Positions 26,823 through 34,426 of a stretch of 64,000 nt of DNA are shown in pieces (position 1 is the first letter of the stretch; every line of letters starts with the position of its first letter). The stretch is taken from positions 4,368,001-4,432,000 of the forward strand of contig NC_019936.1 of NCBI RefSeq assembly GCF_000327065.1, given 5' to 3'. Below the pieces are notes generated by a model. That model saw only the letters and a program-made list of their open reading frames with translations, searched no databases and had not been told where the DNA came from. The position numbers and the translations under genes are program-made. The DNA comes from Stutzerimonas stutzeri RCH2 (GTDB lineage: Bacteria; Pseudomonadota; Gammaproteobacteria; Pseudomonadales; Pseudomonadaceae).

Positions 26823-28873
26823 GCCTCATCTTCCTTTGACGCCTTAGCTGCTTCGCACACCTCACATACGCCAGTGCGGGTGCTGCGAAACAGCATGTTT
26901 TGTTTTACCAAGGCTTCCAGTGAAATCCCTGGCACATCCGCATCCGCGGCCTTCACCTGCCCTGGCAATATCGGTGCCGCGCCCGATCCATTCCCCGGAC
27001 TTCCCCCCGAGTTCATCCGGATCAAAGGCCCGACCATGGTGATGCCGCTGGCATCGAGCTTGATAAAGCTGCCACCAGCCTTGAAGGTCAGTTCACTGCC
27101 GGCTTCCAGTACAACCTTGAGGCCGCTGGAGAGGTGGATTTCCTGGCCCGCTTCGACGAACTGCCCGGTGCCGATCTTGAGCTGTTGGCTGTTACCCACG
27201 GTGAGGTGGTCGTTGGCGCGGATTTCGGTCTTGCGGTCGGCGTGGGTGGTGCGGTGTTCCTCGGCGCGGTATTCGCTGTAGCTGTTGGCGTCCACCGTAT
27301 CGTGGCGCTCGTGACCGACGCGGACTTTCTGGTCGTGCTCGATGTTCTCGTCCCAGTCGCGTTGGGCGTGGATATAAATCTGTTCCTGGCCCTTACGGTC
27401 TTCGATGCGCAGCTCGTTGTAGCCGCCGCCACCCGGTGAGCTCAAGGTCTTGAGCACCGTGCGGGTCTTGTTCGCCGGCAAGTCGTAGGGGACCTGATGT
27501 TCCTTGTGATACAAGCAGCCGGTGACCAGCGGTTGATCGGGATCGCCTTCGAGGAAGGTCACCAGCACTTCCATGCCGACCCGCGGGATGGCGATACCGC
27601 CGTAGCGGTCGCCGGCCCAGCTGGAGGAGACGCGCAGCCAGCAGCTGGTCTTGTCGTCGGCCTGGCCTTCGCGGTCCCAGTGGAACTGGACGCGTACTCG
27701 GCCGTACTCGTCGCAGTGGATTTCTTCGCCGGCCGGGCCGGTGACCACGGCGGTCTGGCTGCCGAGCACCTTCGGTTTCGGATGGCGAAGGGCCGGGCGG
27801 AAAGGGATATCCCAGGGCGTGGCGGTGAAGTGGTTGCGGTAGCCCTGAGTGAAGCCGTCACGTGACTGGCTATCGCTCGTGACCGACTCCTCCAACACCT
27901 GCGGCTGTTTGCCTTCATGCAGCACCTCGGTCAGCAGCCAGAGCTGGTTCCAGTCGCTGCGGGGGTGTTCGCCGAGCGGGAGGAAGTGCCCGCTCGCAAG
28001 TTGCGGCTGGTCGCTTTCGCCTTCGGCCAGTTCGTAGTCGTGGCGGTGGCGCTCCAGGGCGCGTTGCGACAGGTGCTTGCCGCGGGCGCGCTCGGTGAAG
28101 CGGCCGGGGTAATCGTAGTCTTCAAGGTCGGGCTGGAAGTCGCTATGGAACGCGGCCTCCATGCTCAGACGTGGCTTCTCAAAATCGTAATCGCGGCGCG
28201 TGACGTGGCTGGGGCGGGTTTCCAGACGCAGGCCGAAGCGCTTGATCACCGGTTGGTCGGCGACCAGACCGCTGTCCTGTTGATAGGCGGTGGCGGCGAG
28301 TCTGGCGAAGACGGTCTGGTCATCGCCGAAGACCAGCACATGACCGCTCGCACCGTGCTGGAAGTGATAGTGAATACCCTCTTCCTCGCACAGGCGCTGG
28401 ATGAAGTGCAGGTCGGTTTCGTCGTACTGCACGCAGTATTCACGCGCGGGGTAGATCACCGGGCCGAGCTGAAAACGGTAGGCATCGGCCTGGATGCCGT
28501 GTTCCTCGAGCACCTGGGCGATGATCTGCGGCACCGTCAGGTGCTGGAAGATGCGCTGGTTGATGCGATGGGCGAGGTAGGCCAGTTGCGGCACCAGCGT
28601 GAGCCGATAGCGGGTCAGGCGTTGACCGGATTCACCCTGGGCCGCCTGATGCACCAGCCCGTGGATGCCGCTGCCGACCGGCGCCAAGGCGAGGAAGGCC
28701 GGGCGATGCAGGAGGCTTTCCAGATCCAGGTCGGAGCGCTCGCTGACCAGTTCCAGGTCGAAGCGATAGGGCTGGCTGATAGCCTCGCGGCCCTGGAGTT
28801 CGAGCACCTTGAAGTCGTGCTCGATGCCTTCGAGGGAAAGCGTGAAGTGGGCCTGGTTGGCTGGGGCGAACAT
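26819..28873 (-). CDS. vgrG: Type VI secretion spike protein VgrG (TssI)
   Basis: This 684-aa spike protein combines gp27-like and gp5-like regions. Recognisable elements are FTLSLEGIEHDFKVLELQGR at the start, EGIHYHFQHGASGHVLVFGD, then HCDEYGRVRVQFHWDREGQ and SSWAGDRYGGIAIPRVGMEV of the OB fold, and FLEGDPDQPLVTGCLYH. The C-terminal beta-helix ends around FIKLDASGITMVGPLIRMNS, with a short extension (about residues 640-684) rich in Cys and charged residues that may dock the adaptor. It is 4-bp coupled to DUF4123 and separated from hcp by 184 bp and a terminator. Confidence 0.95.
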   Translation of the reverse strand: MFAPANQAHFTLSLEGIEHDFKVLELQGREAISQPYRFDLELVSERSDLDLESLLHRPAFLALAPVGSGIHGLVHQAAQGESGQRLTRYRLTLVPQLAYLAHRINQRIFQHLTVPQIIAQVLEEHGIQADAYRFQLGPVIYPAREYCVQYDETDLHFIQRLCEEEGIHYHFQHGASGHVLVFGDDQTVFARLAATAYQQDSGLVADQPVIKRFGLRLETRPSHVTRRDYDFEKPRLSMEAAFHSDFQPDLEDYDYPGRFTERARGKHLSQRALERHRHDYELAEGESDQPQLASGHFLPLGEHPRSDWNQLWLLTEVLHEGKQPQVLEESVTSDSQSRDGFTQGYRNHFTATPWDIPFRPALRHPKPKVLGSQTAVVTGPAGEEIHCDEYGRVRVQFHWDREGQADDKTSCWLRVSSSWAGDRYGGIAIPRVGMEVLVTFLEGDPDQPLVTGCLYHKEHQVPYDLPANKTRTVLKTLSSPGGGGYNELRIEDRKGQEQIYIHAQRDWDENIEHDQKVRVGHERHDTVDANSYSEYRAEEHRTTHADRKTEIRANDHLTVGNSQQLKIGTGQFVEAGQEIHLSSGLKVVLEAGSELTFKAGGSFIKLDASGITMVGPLIRMNSGGSPGNGSGAAPILPGQVKAADADVPGISLEALVKQNMLFRSTRTGVCEVCEAAKASKEDEA

Positions 28874-29008
28874 CCATGTTCCTCCTGTTCAGTCCATGTA
28901 TCAGCGCATGGGCGCTTGCGGAGCCCCGTGTAACACAGGCCGGCCGCTCTAGAAGGCATGGTTCGCGCATTCCCGAGCGACGATGGCGCAATCTGTTCAG
29001 TGCTTCGC

Positions 29009-29041
29009 AAAAAAGCGTTCGGCCAGGCGAGCCTGGCCGAA
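29009..29041 (-). terminator. Intrinsic terminator between hcp and vgrG
   Basis: On the minus strand, TTCGGCCAGGC pairs with GCCTGGCCGAA (29018-29028 with 29031-29041), followed by a run of six T (29009-29014). It lies 17 bp downstream of the hcp stop. It would keep most transcripts on hcp alone, with partial read-through or a separate promoter for vgrG. Confidence 0.85.
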
Positions 29042-29057
29042 GCGGGACCGCGGCGAA

Positions 29058-29576
29058 TCAGCCGGCGATAGGGGTGCGCCAGTCGTCGGAGCCGGAGGTG
29101 CCGGAAACCTCGTGGGTCCAAACGATCTTGCGGTAGGTGAAGTACACGTCTTCCAGATGGGTGAAGTGGGACATGTTCGGGTCCTGGCAGTTGGGCATGC
29201 GCGACTGCACGTCGACGATCACCGCATCTTCCAGCTCGATGGTGAAGTAGTGTTCCTGGGTGCCGGTGGACGAGGTGCGGTACCACTCCAGACGGCACTT
29301 GTTCAGGCGCTCGCCGGAAGTCAGGGCGTTGAAGATCAGCGGCGACGACTTGTCGAACACCTTGGTAATCATCAGTGGCTTGTGCACGCGCTGGCCTGTC
29401 GGCTGGCCAGACTGCGGGTCACGCGGAATGATGACCTGATGCTGGAAGGCCTGCACCAGGATCTGGTCCTCATGGCCTTCCTGGAAGATGTTGCCAACCG
29501 AGTCCTCGGTGAAGGTGCCGGCGGTGATCAGGCCTTGCTTGGTGCCTTCGAGGGACAGATACGCGGGTGTTGGCAT
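29058..29576 (-). CDS. hcp: Type VI secretion tube protein Hcp (TssD)
   Basis: This 172-aa hexameric tube protein starts MPTPAYLSLEGTKQGLITAG and contains QAFQHQVIIPRDPQSGQPTG, the KPLMITKVFDKSSPLIFNAL segment and the C-terminal YFTYRKIVWTHEVSG, all classic for Hcp. The ATG at 29576 is preceded by an AAGGAGAGC ribosome-binding site; the in-frame extension to 29615 has none. A sigma-54-like promoter lies 48-64 bp upstream. It is the first gene of the auxiliary cluster. Confidence 0.96.
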   Translation of the reverse strand: MPTPAYLSLEGTKQGLITAGTFTEDSVGNIFQEGHEDQILVQAFQHQVIIPRDPQSGQPTGQRVHKPLMITKVFDKSSPLIFNALTSGERLNKCRLEWYRTSSTGTQEHYFTIELEDAVIVDVQSRMPNCQDPNMSHFTHLEDVYFTYRKIVWTHEVSGTSGSDDWRTPIAG

Positions 29577-29623
29577 GGGTGCTCTCCTTGTCTGATATGA
29601 GTGCCGAATGGCCATCTCATAAC

Positions 29624-29640
29624 AACAAGCAGCGTGCCAG
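29624..29640 (-). promoter_or_regulatory. Candidate sigma-54 promoter of hcp
   Basis: On the minus strand TGGCACG (29639-29633) is followed after four bases by TTGTT (29628-29624). The sigma-54 consensus is TGGCACG-N4-TTGC(A/T), so spacing and the -24 element match exactly and the -12 element has one mismatch in the conserved GC. The predicted 5' leader is about 35-40 nt. hcp operons of Vibrio cholerae use sigma-54, which supports but does not prove this. Confidence 0.5.
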
Positions 29641-29893
29641 ATAACAAAACCTCTTATTTTTCAAATAGATATGAAATTAACAGCATGCAGCCCGACTAGC
29701 AGAAGTGATCGCTAACACAGAAAGCTGCGCAAGTTCCTGCGCAGCCGCGGCAACAAGTTGCGCAACACTGCCGCAACGCGCGGCTGATCGCACTGCGAAC
29801 AGCTTACCCACAAGGTTATCCACAGAAGGCCTGCGCAAGAAACTGCGCAGGTCATTGTCGCTGCCGCGGCGTCCACGCCACTTTTCTGCAGGC
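29641..29893. other. Non-coding region between hcp promoter and ErsA terminator, with repeats
   Basis: About 250 bp without a credible gene. It holds two 8-bp stem/6-nt loop palindromes at 29724-29745 (GCTGCGCA...TGCGCAGC) and 29830-29851 (CCTGCGCA...TGCGCAGG), and a palindrome GTTGCGCAAC at 29757-29766. A perfect DnaA-box sequence TTATCCACA is at 29816-29824, with a near match TTACCCACA at 29804-29812. A+T-rich DNA occupies 29641-29690. Confidence 0.6.
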
Positions 29894-29936
29894 AAAAAAA
29901 ACCTCGAACTTCATTGGGGGAGGGGGAAGTTCGAGG
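29894..29936 (-). terminator. Intrinsic terminator of ErsA-like RNA
   Basis: Minus-strand stem CCTCGAACTTC / GAAGTTCGAGG with a 13-nt C-rich loop, followed by eight T residues. Confidence 0.9.
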
Positions 29937-30022
29937 TCCAAATCCGGACCGCTAGGGCGGGGTCCAGAGATCTGCCAACACTTAACACAACAAGGAGCAT
30001 CGAAGGGCTTTTACACCCTTCG
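29894..30022 (-). ncRNA. ersA: ErsA-like small regulatory RNA downstream of polA
   Basis: On the minus strand, just after the polA stop, about 129 nt run from a probable start near 30022 to a T8 tract at 29894-29901. The 3' end is an 11-bp perfect hairpin (29902-29912 with 29926-29936). An internal hairpin pairs GGACCCCGCC with its GGGCGGGGTCC-like partner region, with a C-rich single-stranded loop in the terminator. The location beside polA, length near 130 nt and a sigma-22-type promoter match ErsA of Pseudomonas aeruginosa, an envelope-stress sRNA. Identity is by position, structure and recalled sequence blocks; it was not aligned. Confidence 0.78.
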
Positions 30023-30027
30023 CATGC

Positions 30028-30055
30028 TCTGACCGAATCGTTGCAGAGAAAGTTC
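30028..30055 (-). promoter_or_regulatory. AlgU (sigma-22/RpoE-type) promoter of ErsA-like RNA
   Basis: On the minus strand GAACTT (30055-30050) is separated by 17 bases from TCAGA (30032-30028). The AlgU/RpoE consensus is GAACTT-N16/17-TCtgA, so the -35 box is exact and the -10 box has one or two differences. ersA of P. aeruginosa is known to be sigma-22 dependent. This sets the probable RNA start near 30022. Confidence 0.65.
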
Positions 30056-30104
30056 AACGCGGACGAAAAATTTCGTCGACTAGCGACATTTTTCGGCAGA
30101 TCGG

Positions 30105-32849
30105 TCAGTGCGCCTCGTCCCAGTTATTGCCAACGCCTGCTTCGACCAGCAGCGGCACGTCCAGCTGGGCGGCACCGCTCATCAGCGGGCAGATGGCTTC
30201 GCGGACCTGCTCGACCAGGTCTTCGCGCACTTCCAGCACCAATTCATCGTGGACCTGCAGGATCACCCGTGCATCTAGCCCGCTGTCCTGCAGCCAGCCG
30301 TCCACGGCGATCATGGCGCGCTTGATGATGTCCGCTGCGGTGCCCTGCATCGGCGCGTTGATCGCGGTGCGCTCGGCGCCCTTGCGCATGGCGCCGTTCT
30401 TCGAATTGATCTCCGGCAGGTACAGCCGACGGCCGAACAGCGTTTCAACATAGCCCTGCTCGGCGGCCTGGGTACGGGTGCGCTCCATATAGGCGAGCAC
30501 GCCGGGATAGCGGGCGAAATAGCGGTCGATGTACTCCTGCGCTTCCTTGCGGCCAACGTCAATCTGCTTGGCCAGGCCGAAGGCGCTCATGCCGTAGATC
30601 AGGCCGAAGTTGATCGCCTTCGCGCTGCGGCGCTGGTCGTTGCTGACCTGCTCCAGCGGTACACCGAACACCTCGGCGGCGGTGGCGCGGTGCACGTCGA
30701 GGTCGTTCTGGAAGGCGTGCAACAGGCCGGCATCCTGTGCCAGGTGGGCCATGATGCGCAGCTCGATCTGCGAGTAGTCGGCAGCCAGCAGCTTGTAGCC
30801 CGGCGCTGCGACGAAAGCCTGGCGAATGCGCCGCCCCTCGGCGGTGCGGATCGGGATGTTCTGCAGGTTCGGGTCGCTGGAGGACAGCCGGCCGGTGGCG
30901 GTTACCGCCTGATGGTAGCTGGTGTGGATGCGCCCGGTACGCGGGTTGATCTGCTGCGGCAGCTTGTCGGTGTAGGTGCCCTTAAGCTTGCTCAGGCTGC
31001 GGTGCTGCATGATCACCTTGGGCAGCGGGTAATCCTGCTCGGCCAGTTCGGCCAGCACGCTTTCCGCGGTAGACGGCTGGCCGCCGGCGGTCTTGGAAAT
31101 CACCGGGCAACCGAGCTTGTCGTAGAGGATCGCGCAGAGCTGCTTGGGCGAGCCGAGGTTGAACTCCTCGCCGGCAATCTCGAAGGCCTCGCGTTCCAGC
31201 TGCACCAGCTTGTCGCCCAGTTCGACGCTCTGCTGGCCGAGCAGCTGCGCATCGACCAGCGCGCCGTTGCGCTCGATGCGCGCCAGCACCGGCACCAGCG
31301 GCATCTCGATCTCGGTCAGCACCTTGAGCAGCGATGGCGTCTGCTCCAGCTTGCCGAGCAACGTCTGGTGCAGGCGCAGGGTGACATCGGCGTCCTCGGC
31401 GGCGTAGGGGCCGGCCTGCTCGATGGCGATCTGGTCGAAGGTCAGCTGCTTGGCGCCCTTGCCGGCGATGTCCTCAAAACGGATGGTGCCGCGGCCGAGA
31501 TACTTGAGCGCCAGGCTGTCCATGTCGTGGCGGGTGGCGGTGGCGTCGAGCACATAGGATTCGAGCATGGTGTCGAAGGTCATGCCGCGCATCTCGATGC
31601 CGTAATGCATCAGCACGTTCATGTCGTACTTGCCGTGCTGGCAGATCTTGGTCTTCGCCGGATCTTCCAGCAGCGGCTTGAGCGCGGCGAGCACGGCATC
31701 CAGCTCGAGCTGCTGCGGCACCCCCATATAGGAATGACGCAGCGGCACGTAGGCCGCCTGGCCCGGCTCGATGGCGAAGGACACGCCAACCAGCTCGGCA
31801 CGCTGGGCATCGATGCTGGTGGTTTCGGTATCGAAGGCGAAGCATTCGGCTGTCTTCAGGCGATCCAACCAACGCTCGAAATCAGCCTGCTCCAGCAGGG
31901 TTTCGTACTGTGCCTCGGCCTGGATCGAGCAGCCTTCGGGCTGCACCTCACAGTTCTCGCCCGCGGCCTTGGCCTCGCGCAGCAGGTCGTCCAGCCAGTT
32001 CTTGAATTCCAGCTCGCGGTACAGCGCAATCAGCGCCTCGCGGTGCGGCTCGCCGGGCATCAGGTCGCCGACCTCGACATCCAGCGGCACGTCGATCTTG
32101 ATCGTCGCCAGCTCGTAGGACATGAAGGCGGCATCGCGGTGTTCGGCGAGCTTGGCACCCAGTGACTTGGCGCCGCGGATCGGCAGGCCGGCGACCTGGT
32201 CGAGGTTGTCGTAAAGCCCCTTGAGGCCGCCTGGGATGCCGTTGAGCAGGCCACATGCCGTCTTCTCGCCCACGCCTGGCACGCCAGGAATGTTGTCGAC
32301 CTTGTCGCCCATCAGCGCGAGGAAATCGATGATCAGCTCCGGGCCAACGCCGAACTTGGTCTTCACGCCTTCGATGTCATAGACGCTGCCGGTCATGGTG
32401 TTGACCAGGGTGACGTGCGGGCAGACCAGCTGGGCCATGTCCTTGTCGCCGGTGGAGATCACCACATCGCGGCCCAGCGCCGCGCACTGCCGGGCCAGGG
32501 TGCCGATGACGTCGTCGGCCTCGACCCCTTCCACGCACAGCAGCGGCATGCCGAGGGCGCGAACGCTGGCGTGCAGCGGCTCGACCTGCGAGCGCAGATC
32601 ATCCGGCATCGGCGGGCGGTGCGACTTGTAGTTCTCGAACAGCGCGTCGCGAAAGGTCGGCCCCTTGGCGTCGAAAACCACGGCGAACGGGCTGTCCGGA
32701 TACTGCCGGCGCAGGCTGAGCAACATGTTCAGCACACCCTTGACCGCGCCGGTCGGCTTGCCGGTGGAGGTGGTCAATGGAGGCAGGGCATGAAAGGCGC
32801 GATAGAGGTAGGACGAACCGTCCACCAGGATGAGGGGAGCTTGGCTCAT
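30105..32849 (-). CDS. polA: DNA polymerase I (PolA)
   Basis: This 914-aa enzyme fills gaps and removes primers during replication and repair. It has the N-terminal 5'-3' nuclease domain (residues 1 to about 290, starting MSQAPLILVDGSSYLYRAFH, with VEGVEADDVIGTLA). The 3'-5' exonuclease domain retains FDTETTSIDAQ near residue 343, so proofreading is intact. The polymerase domain has AADYSQIELRIMAHLAQD near residue 690 and QVHDELVLEV near residue 866. The ATG at 32849 matches the conserved start; the frame is open for 17 more codons. It is divergent from the DUF2782 gene, and ErsA follows on the same strand. Confidence 0.97.
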   Translation of the reverse strand: MSQAPLILVDGSSYLYRAFHALPPLTTSTGKPTGAVKGVLNMLLSLRRQYPDSPFAVVFDAKGPTFRDALFENYKSHRPPMPDDLRSQVEPLHASVRALGMPLLCVEGVEADDVIGTLARQCAALGRDVVISTGDKDMAQLVCPHVTLVNTMTGSVYDIEGVKTKFGVGPELIIDFLALMGDKVDNIPGVPGVGEKTACGLLNGIPGGLKGLYDNLDQVAGLPIRGAKSLGAKLAEHRDAAFMSYELATIKIDVPLDVEVGDLMPGEPHREALIALYRELEFKNWLDDLLREAKAAGENCEVQPEGCSIQAEAQYETLLEQADFERWLDRLKTAECFAFDTETTSIDAQRAELVGVSFAIEPGQAAYVPLRHSYMGVPQQLELDAVLAALKPLLEDPAKTKICQHGKYDMNVLMHYGIEMRGMTFDTMLESYVLDATATRHDMDSLALKYLGRGTIRFEDIAGKGAKQLTFDQIAIEQAGPYAAEDADVTLRLHQTLLGKLEQTPSLLKVLTEIEMPLVPVLARIERNGALVDAQLLGQQSVELGDKLVQLEREAFEIAGEEFNLGSPKQLCAILYDKLGCPVISKTAGGQPSTAESVLAELAEQDYPLPKVIMQHRSLSKLKGTYTDKLPQQINPRTGRIHTSYHQAVTATGRLSSSDPNLQNIPIRTAEGRRIRQAFVAAPGYKLLAADYSQIELRIMAHLAQDAGLLHAFQNDLDVHRATAAEVFGVPLEQVSNDQRRSAKAINFGLIYGMSAFGLAKQIDVGRKEAQEYIDRYFARYPGVLAYMERTRTQAAEQGYVETLFGRRLYLPEINSKNGAMRKGAERTAINAPMQGTAADIIKRAMIAVDGWLQDSGLDARVILQVHDELVLEVREDLVEQVREAICPLMSGAAQLDVPLLVEAGVGNNWDEAH

Positions 32850-32925
32850 GAGCGGAATCAACCTTTTCGGCGGGCCCGGAGCTAGAATGCCAAGGACCAC
32901 TTATCGACAAAGGGACAAGGTTACC

Positions 32926-33210
32926 ATGCGCGCTCTCAAACACCTGATGCTGGCCAGCCTGCTGGCGTGCGCTCCCCTGGCCGGTTTCGCCCAGGAATCG
33001 GTCGACGGCGAGCCCGACGTAACCATCCGTCAGGAAGGCGATCGCACTGTCGAGGAATACCGCGTCAATGGCTTCCTCTATGCCGTGAAAGTCACGCCCA
33101 AGCACGGCAAGCCGTATTTCCTGGTGCGCGCAGACGGCAACGACGGCAACTTCGTCCGCGCCGATCAGCCGGACATGCTGATCCCCTCCTGGAAGATCTT
33201 CAGCTGGTAA
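32926..33210 (+). CDS. Small secreted DUF2782 protein
   Basis: This 94-aa protein has a signal peptide (HLMLASLLACAPLAGFAQES) and the conserved DUF2782 core PDVTIRQEGDRTVEEYRVNG with VTPKHGKPYFLVRADG. It lies between polA (divergent) and thrB (25 bp downstream), the same neighbourhood as in Pseudomonas aeruginosa. I used the ATG at 32926, preceded by an AAGG at about 32917; the in-frame upstream start at 32830 lies in polA. Function unknown. Confidence 0.83.
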   Translation: MRALKHLMLASLLACAPLAGFAQESVDGEPDVTIRQEGDRTVEEYRVNGFLYAVKVTPKHGKPYFLVRADGNDGNFVRADQPDMLIPSWKIFSW

Positions 33211-33234
33211 TCCATCAGTCACCAGGAGCACAGC

Positions 33235-34188
33235 ATGTCGGTATTCACGCCCCTGCAACGCGATGAACTGGAAGCCTTCCTGGCGCCGTACCGGCTCGGC
33301 CGGCTGCGCGACTTCCAGGGCATCGTCGCAGGCAGCGAGAACAGCAATTTCTTCGTCAGCCTCGAACAGGGCGAATATGTGCTGACCCTGATCGAGCGCG
33401 GCCCGCGCCAGGATTTGCCGTTCTTCATCGAGCTGCTCGACGTGCTGCACCGCGCCGGCCTGCCGGTGCCCTACGCGCTGCGCAGCGAGGATGGCGACGC
33501 ACTGCGCGAACTGGCGGAGAAGCCCGCTTTGCTGCAACCGCGCCTGCCGGGCAAGCATGTGGTGGAGCCCAATCCACACCAGTGCGCCGAAGTCGGCCGG
33601 CTGCTGGCGCGGCTGCACCTGGCCACTCGCGAACACATCCTCGAGCGCGCCAGCGACCGCGGCCTGGACTGGATGCAGGAACAGGGGCCGAGCCTGGCAC
33701 TGAGCCTGTCCGAGGACCAGCTGCCACTGTTGCGCGATGGCCTGGCGGAAATCGCCGAGCTACGGCCGAAACTCCTCGCCCTGCCGCGCGCCAACCTGCA
33801 TGCCGATCTGTTCCGCGACAACGTGCTGTTCGAAGGCAGCCACCTGACTGGCGTGATCGACTTCTACAACGCCTGCTCCGGGCCGATGCTCTACGACCTG
33901 GCCATTGCGGTGAATGACTGGTGCTCGCACCCCAACGGCGAGATCGACGGCGAGCGCAGCGAACCCTTGCTGGCGGCCTACTCCGCACTGCGCCGCTTCA
34001 CCCCGGCCGAAGCCGAACTCTGGCAGCCGATGCTGCGCGTGGCCTGCGTGCGCTTTTGGCTTTCCCGGCTGATCGCGGCGCAGCGTCACGAAGGCAAGAC
34101 GGACGTGCAGGTGAAAGATCCCGACGAATTTCATCGGCTGCTCTCCGCACGCCAGCACCCACAGAGTGTCTTACCTTTTGCATTCTGA
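33235..34188 (+). CDS. thrB: Homoserine kinase (ThrB, type II)
   Basis: This 317-aa kinase phosphorylates homoserine in threonine synthesis. It belongs to the choline-kinase-like type, not the GHMP type of E. coli. The N-terminal lobe has DFQGIVAGSENSNFFVSLEQ, and the catalytic loop is ANLHADLFRDNVLFEG near residue 188, with the DFxN-like GVIDFYNACSGPMLYDLAIA. It follows the DUF2782 gene by 24 bp on the same strand. Confidence 0.95.
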   Translation: MSVFTPLQRDELEAFLAPYRLGRLRDFQGIVAGSENSNFFVSLEQGEYVLTLIERGPRQDLPFFIELLDVLHRAGLPVPYALRSEDGDALRELAEKPALLQPRLPGKHVVEPNPHQCAEVGRLLARLHLATREHILERASDRGLDWMQEQGPSLALSLSEDQLPLLRDGLAEIAELRPKLLALPRANLHADLFRDNVLFEGSHLTGVIDFYNACSGPMLYDLAIAVNDWCSHPNGEIDGERSEPLLAAYSALRRFTPAEAELWQPMLRVACVRFWLSRLIAAQRHEGKTDVQVKDPDEFHRLLSARQHPQSVLPFAF

Positions 34189-34426
34189 CAGCCGCGGCCC
34201 TGCGGCCAGAGCGAACGCTGCCGGCCATCCGCGGATGCAATGCACGATCGAGCGCCAGCCTGCGTTCCACGATGGCAGGTAAGATGGCGCACCTTTACCC
34301 TGCCGCGTTCACGAGCTCTTGCGAAGCCAGCGTCTTCGACACGCCTTGAACCGGCGGCCCCGGGATTTCCCCCGCGGGCTCACCATCGCAATGCGGCCGA
34401 AACGGCGGTATTTCAGGGAACGACGA

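Noticed and set aside
29804-29824. DnaA boxes as a replication origin
   Set aside because: Only one perfect and one near box are present, with no dnaA, dnaN or A+T-rich unwinding element, so this is not oriC.
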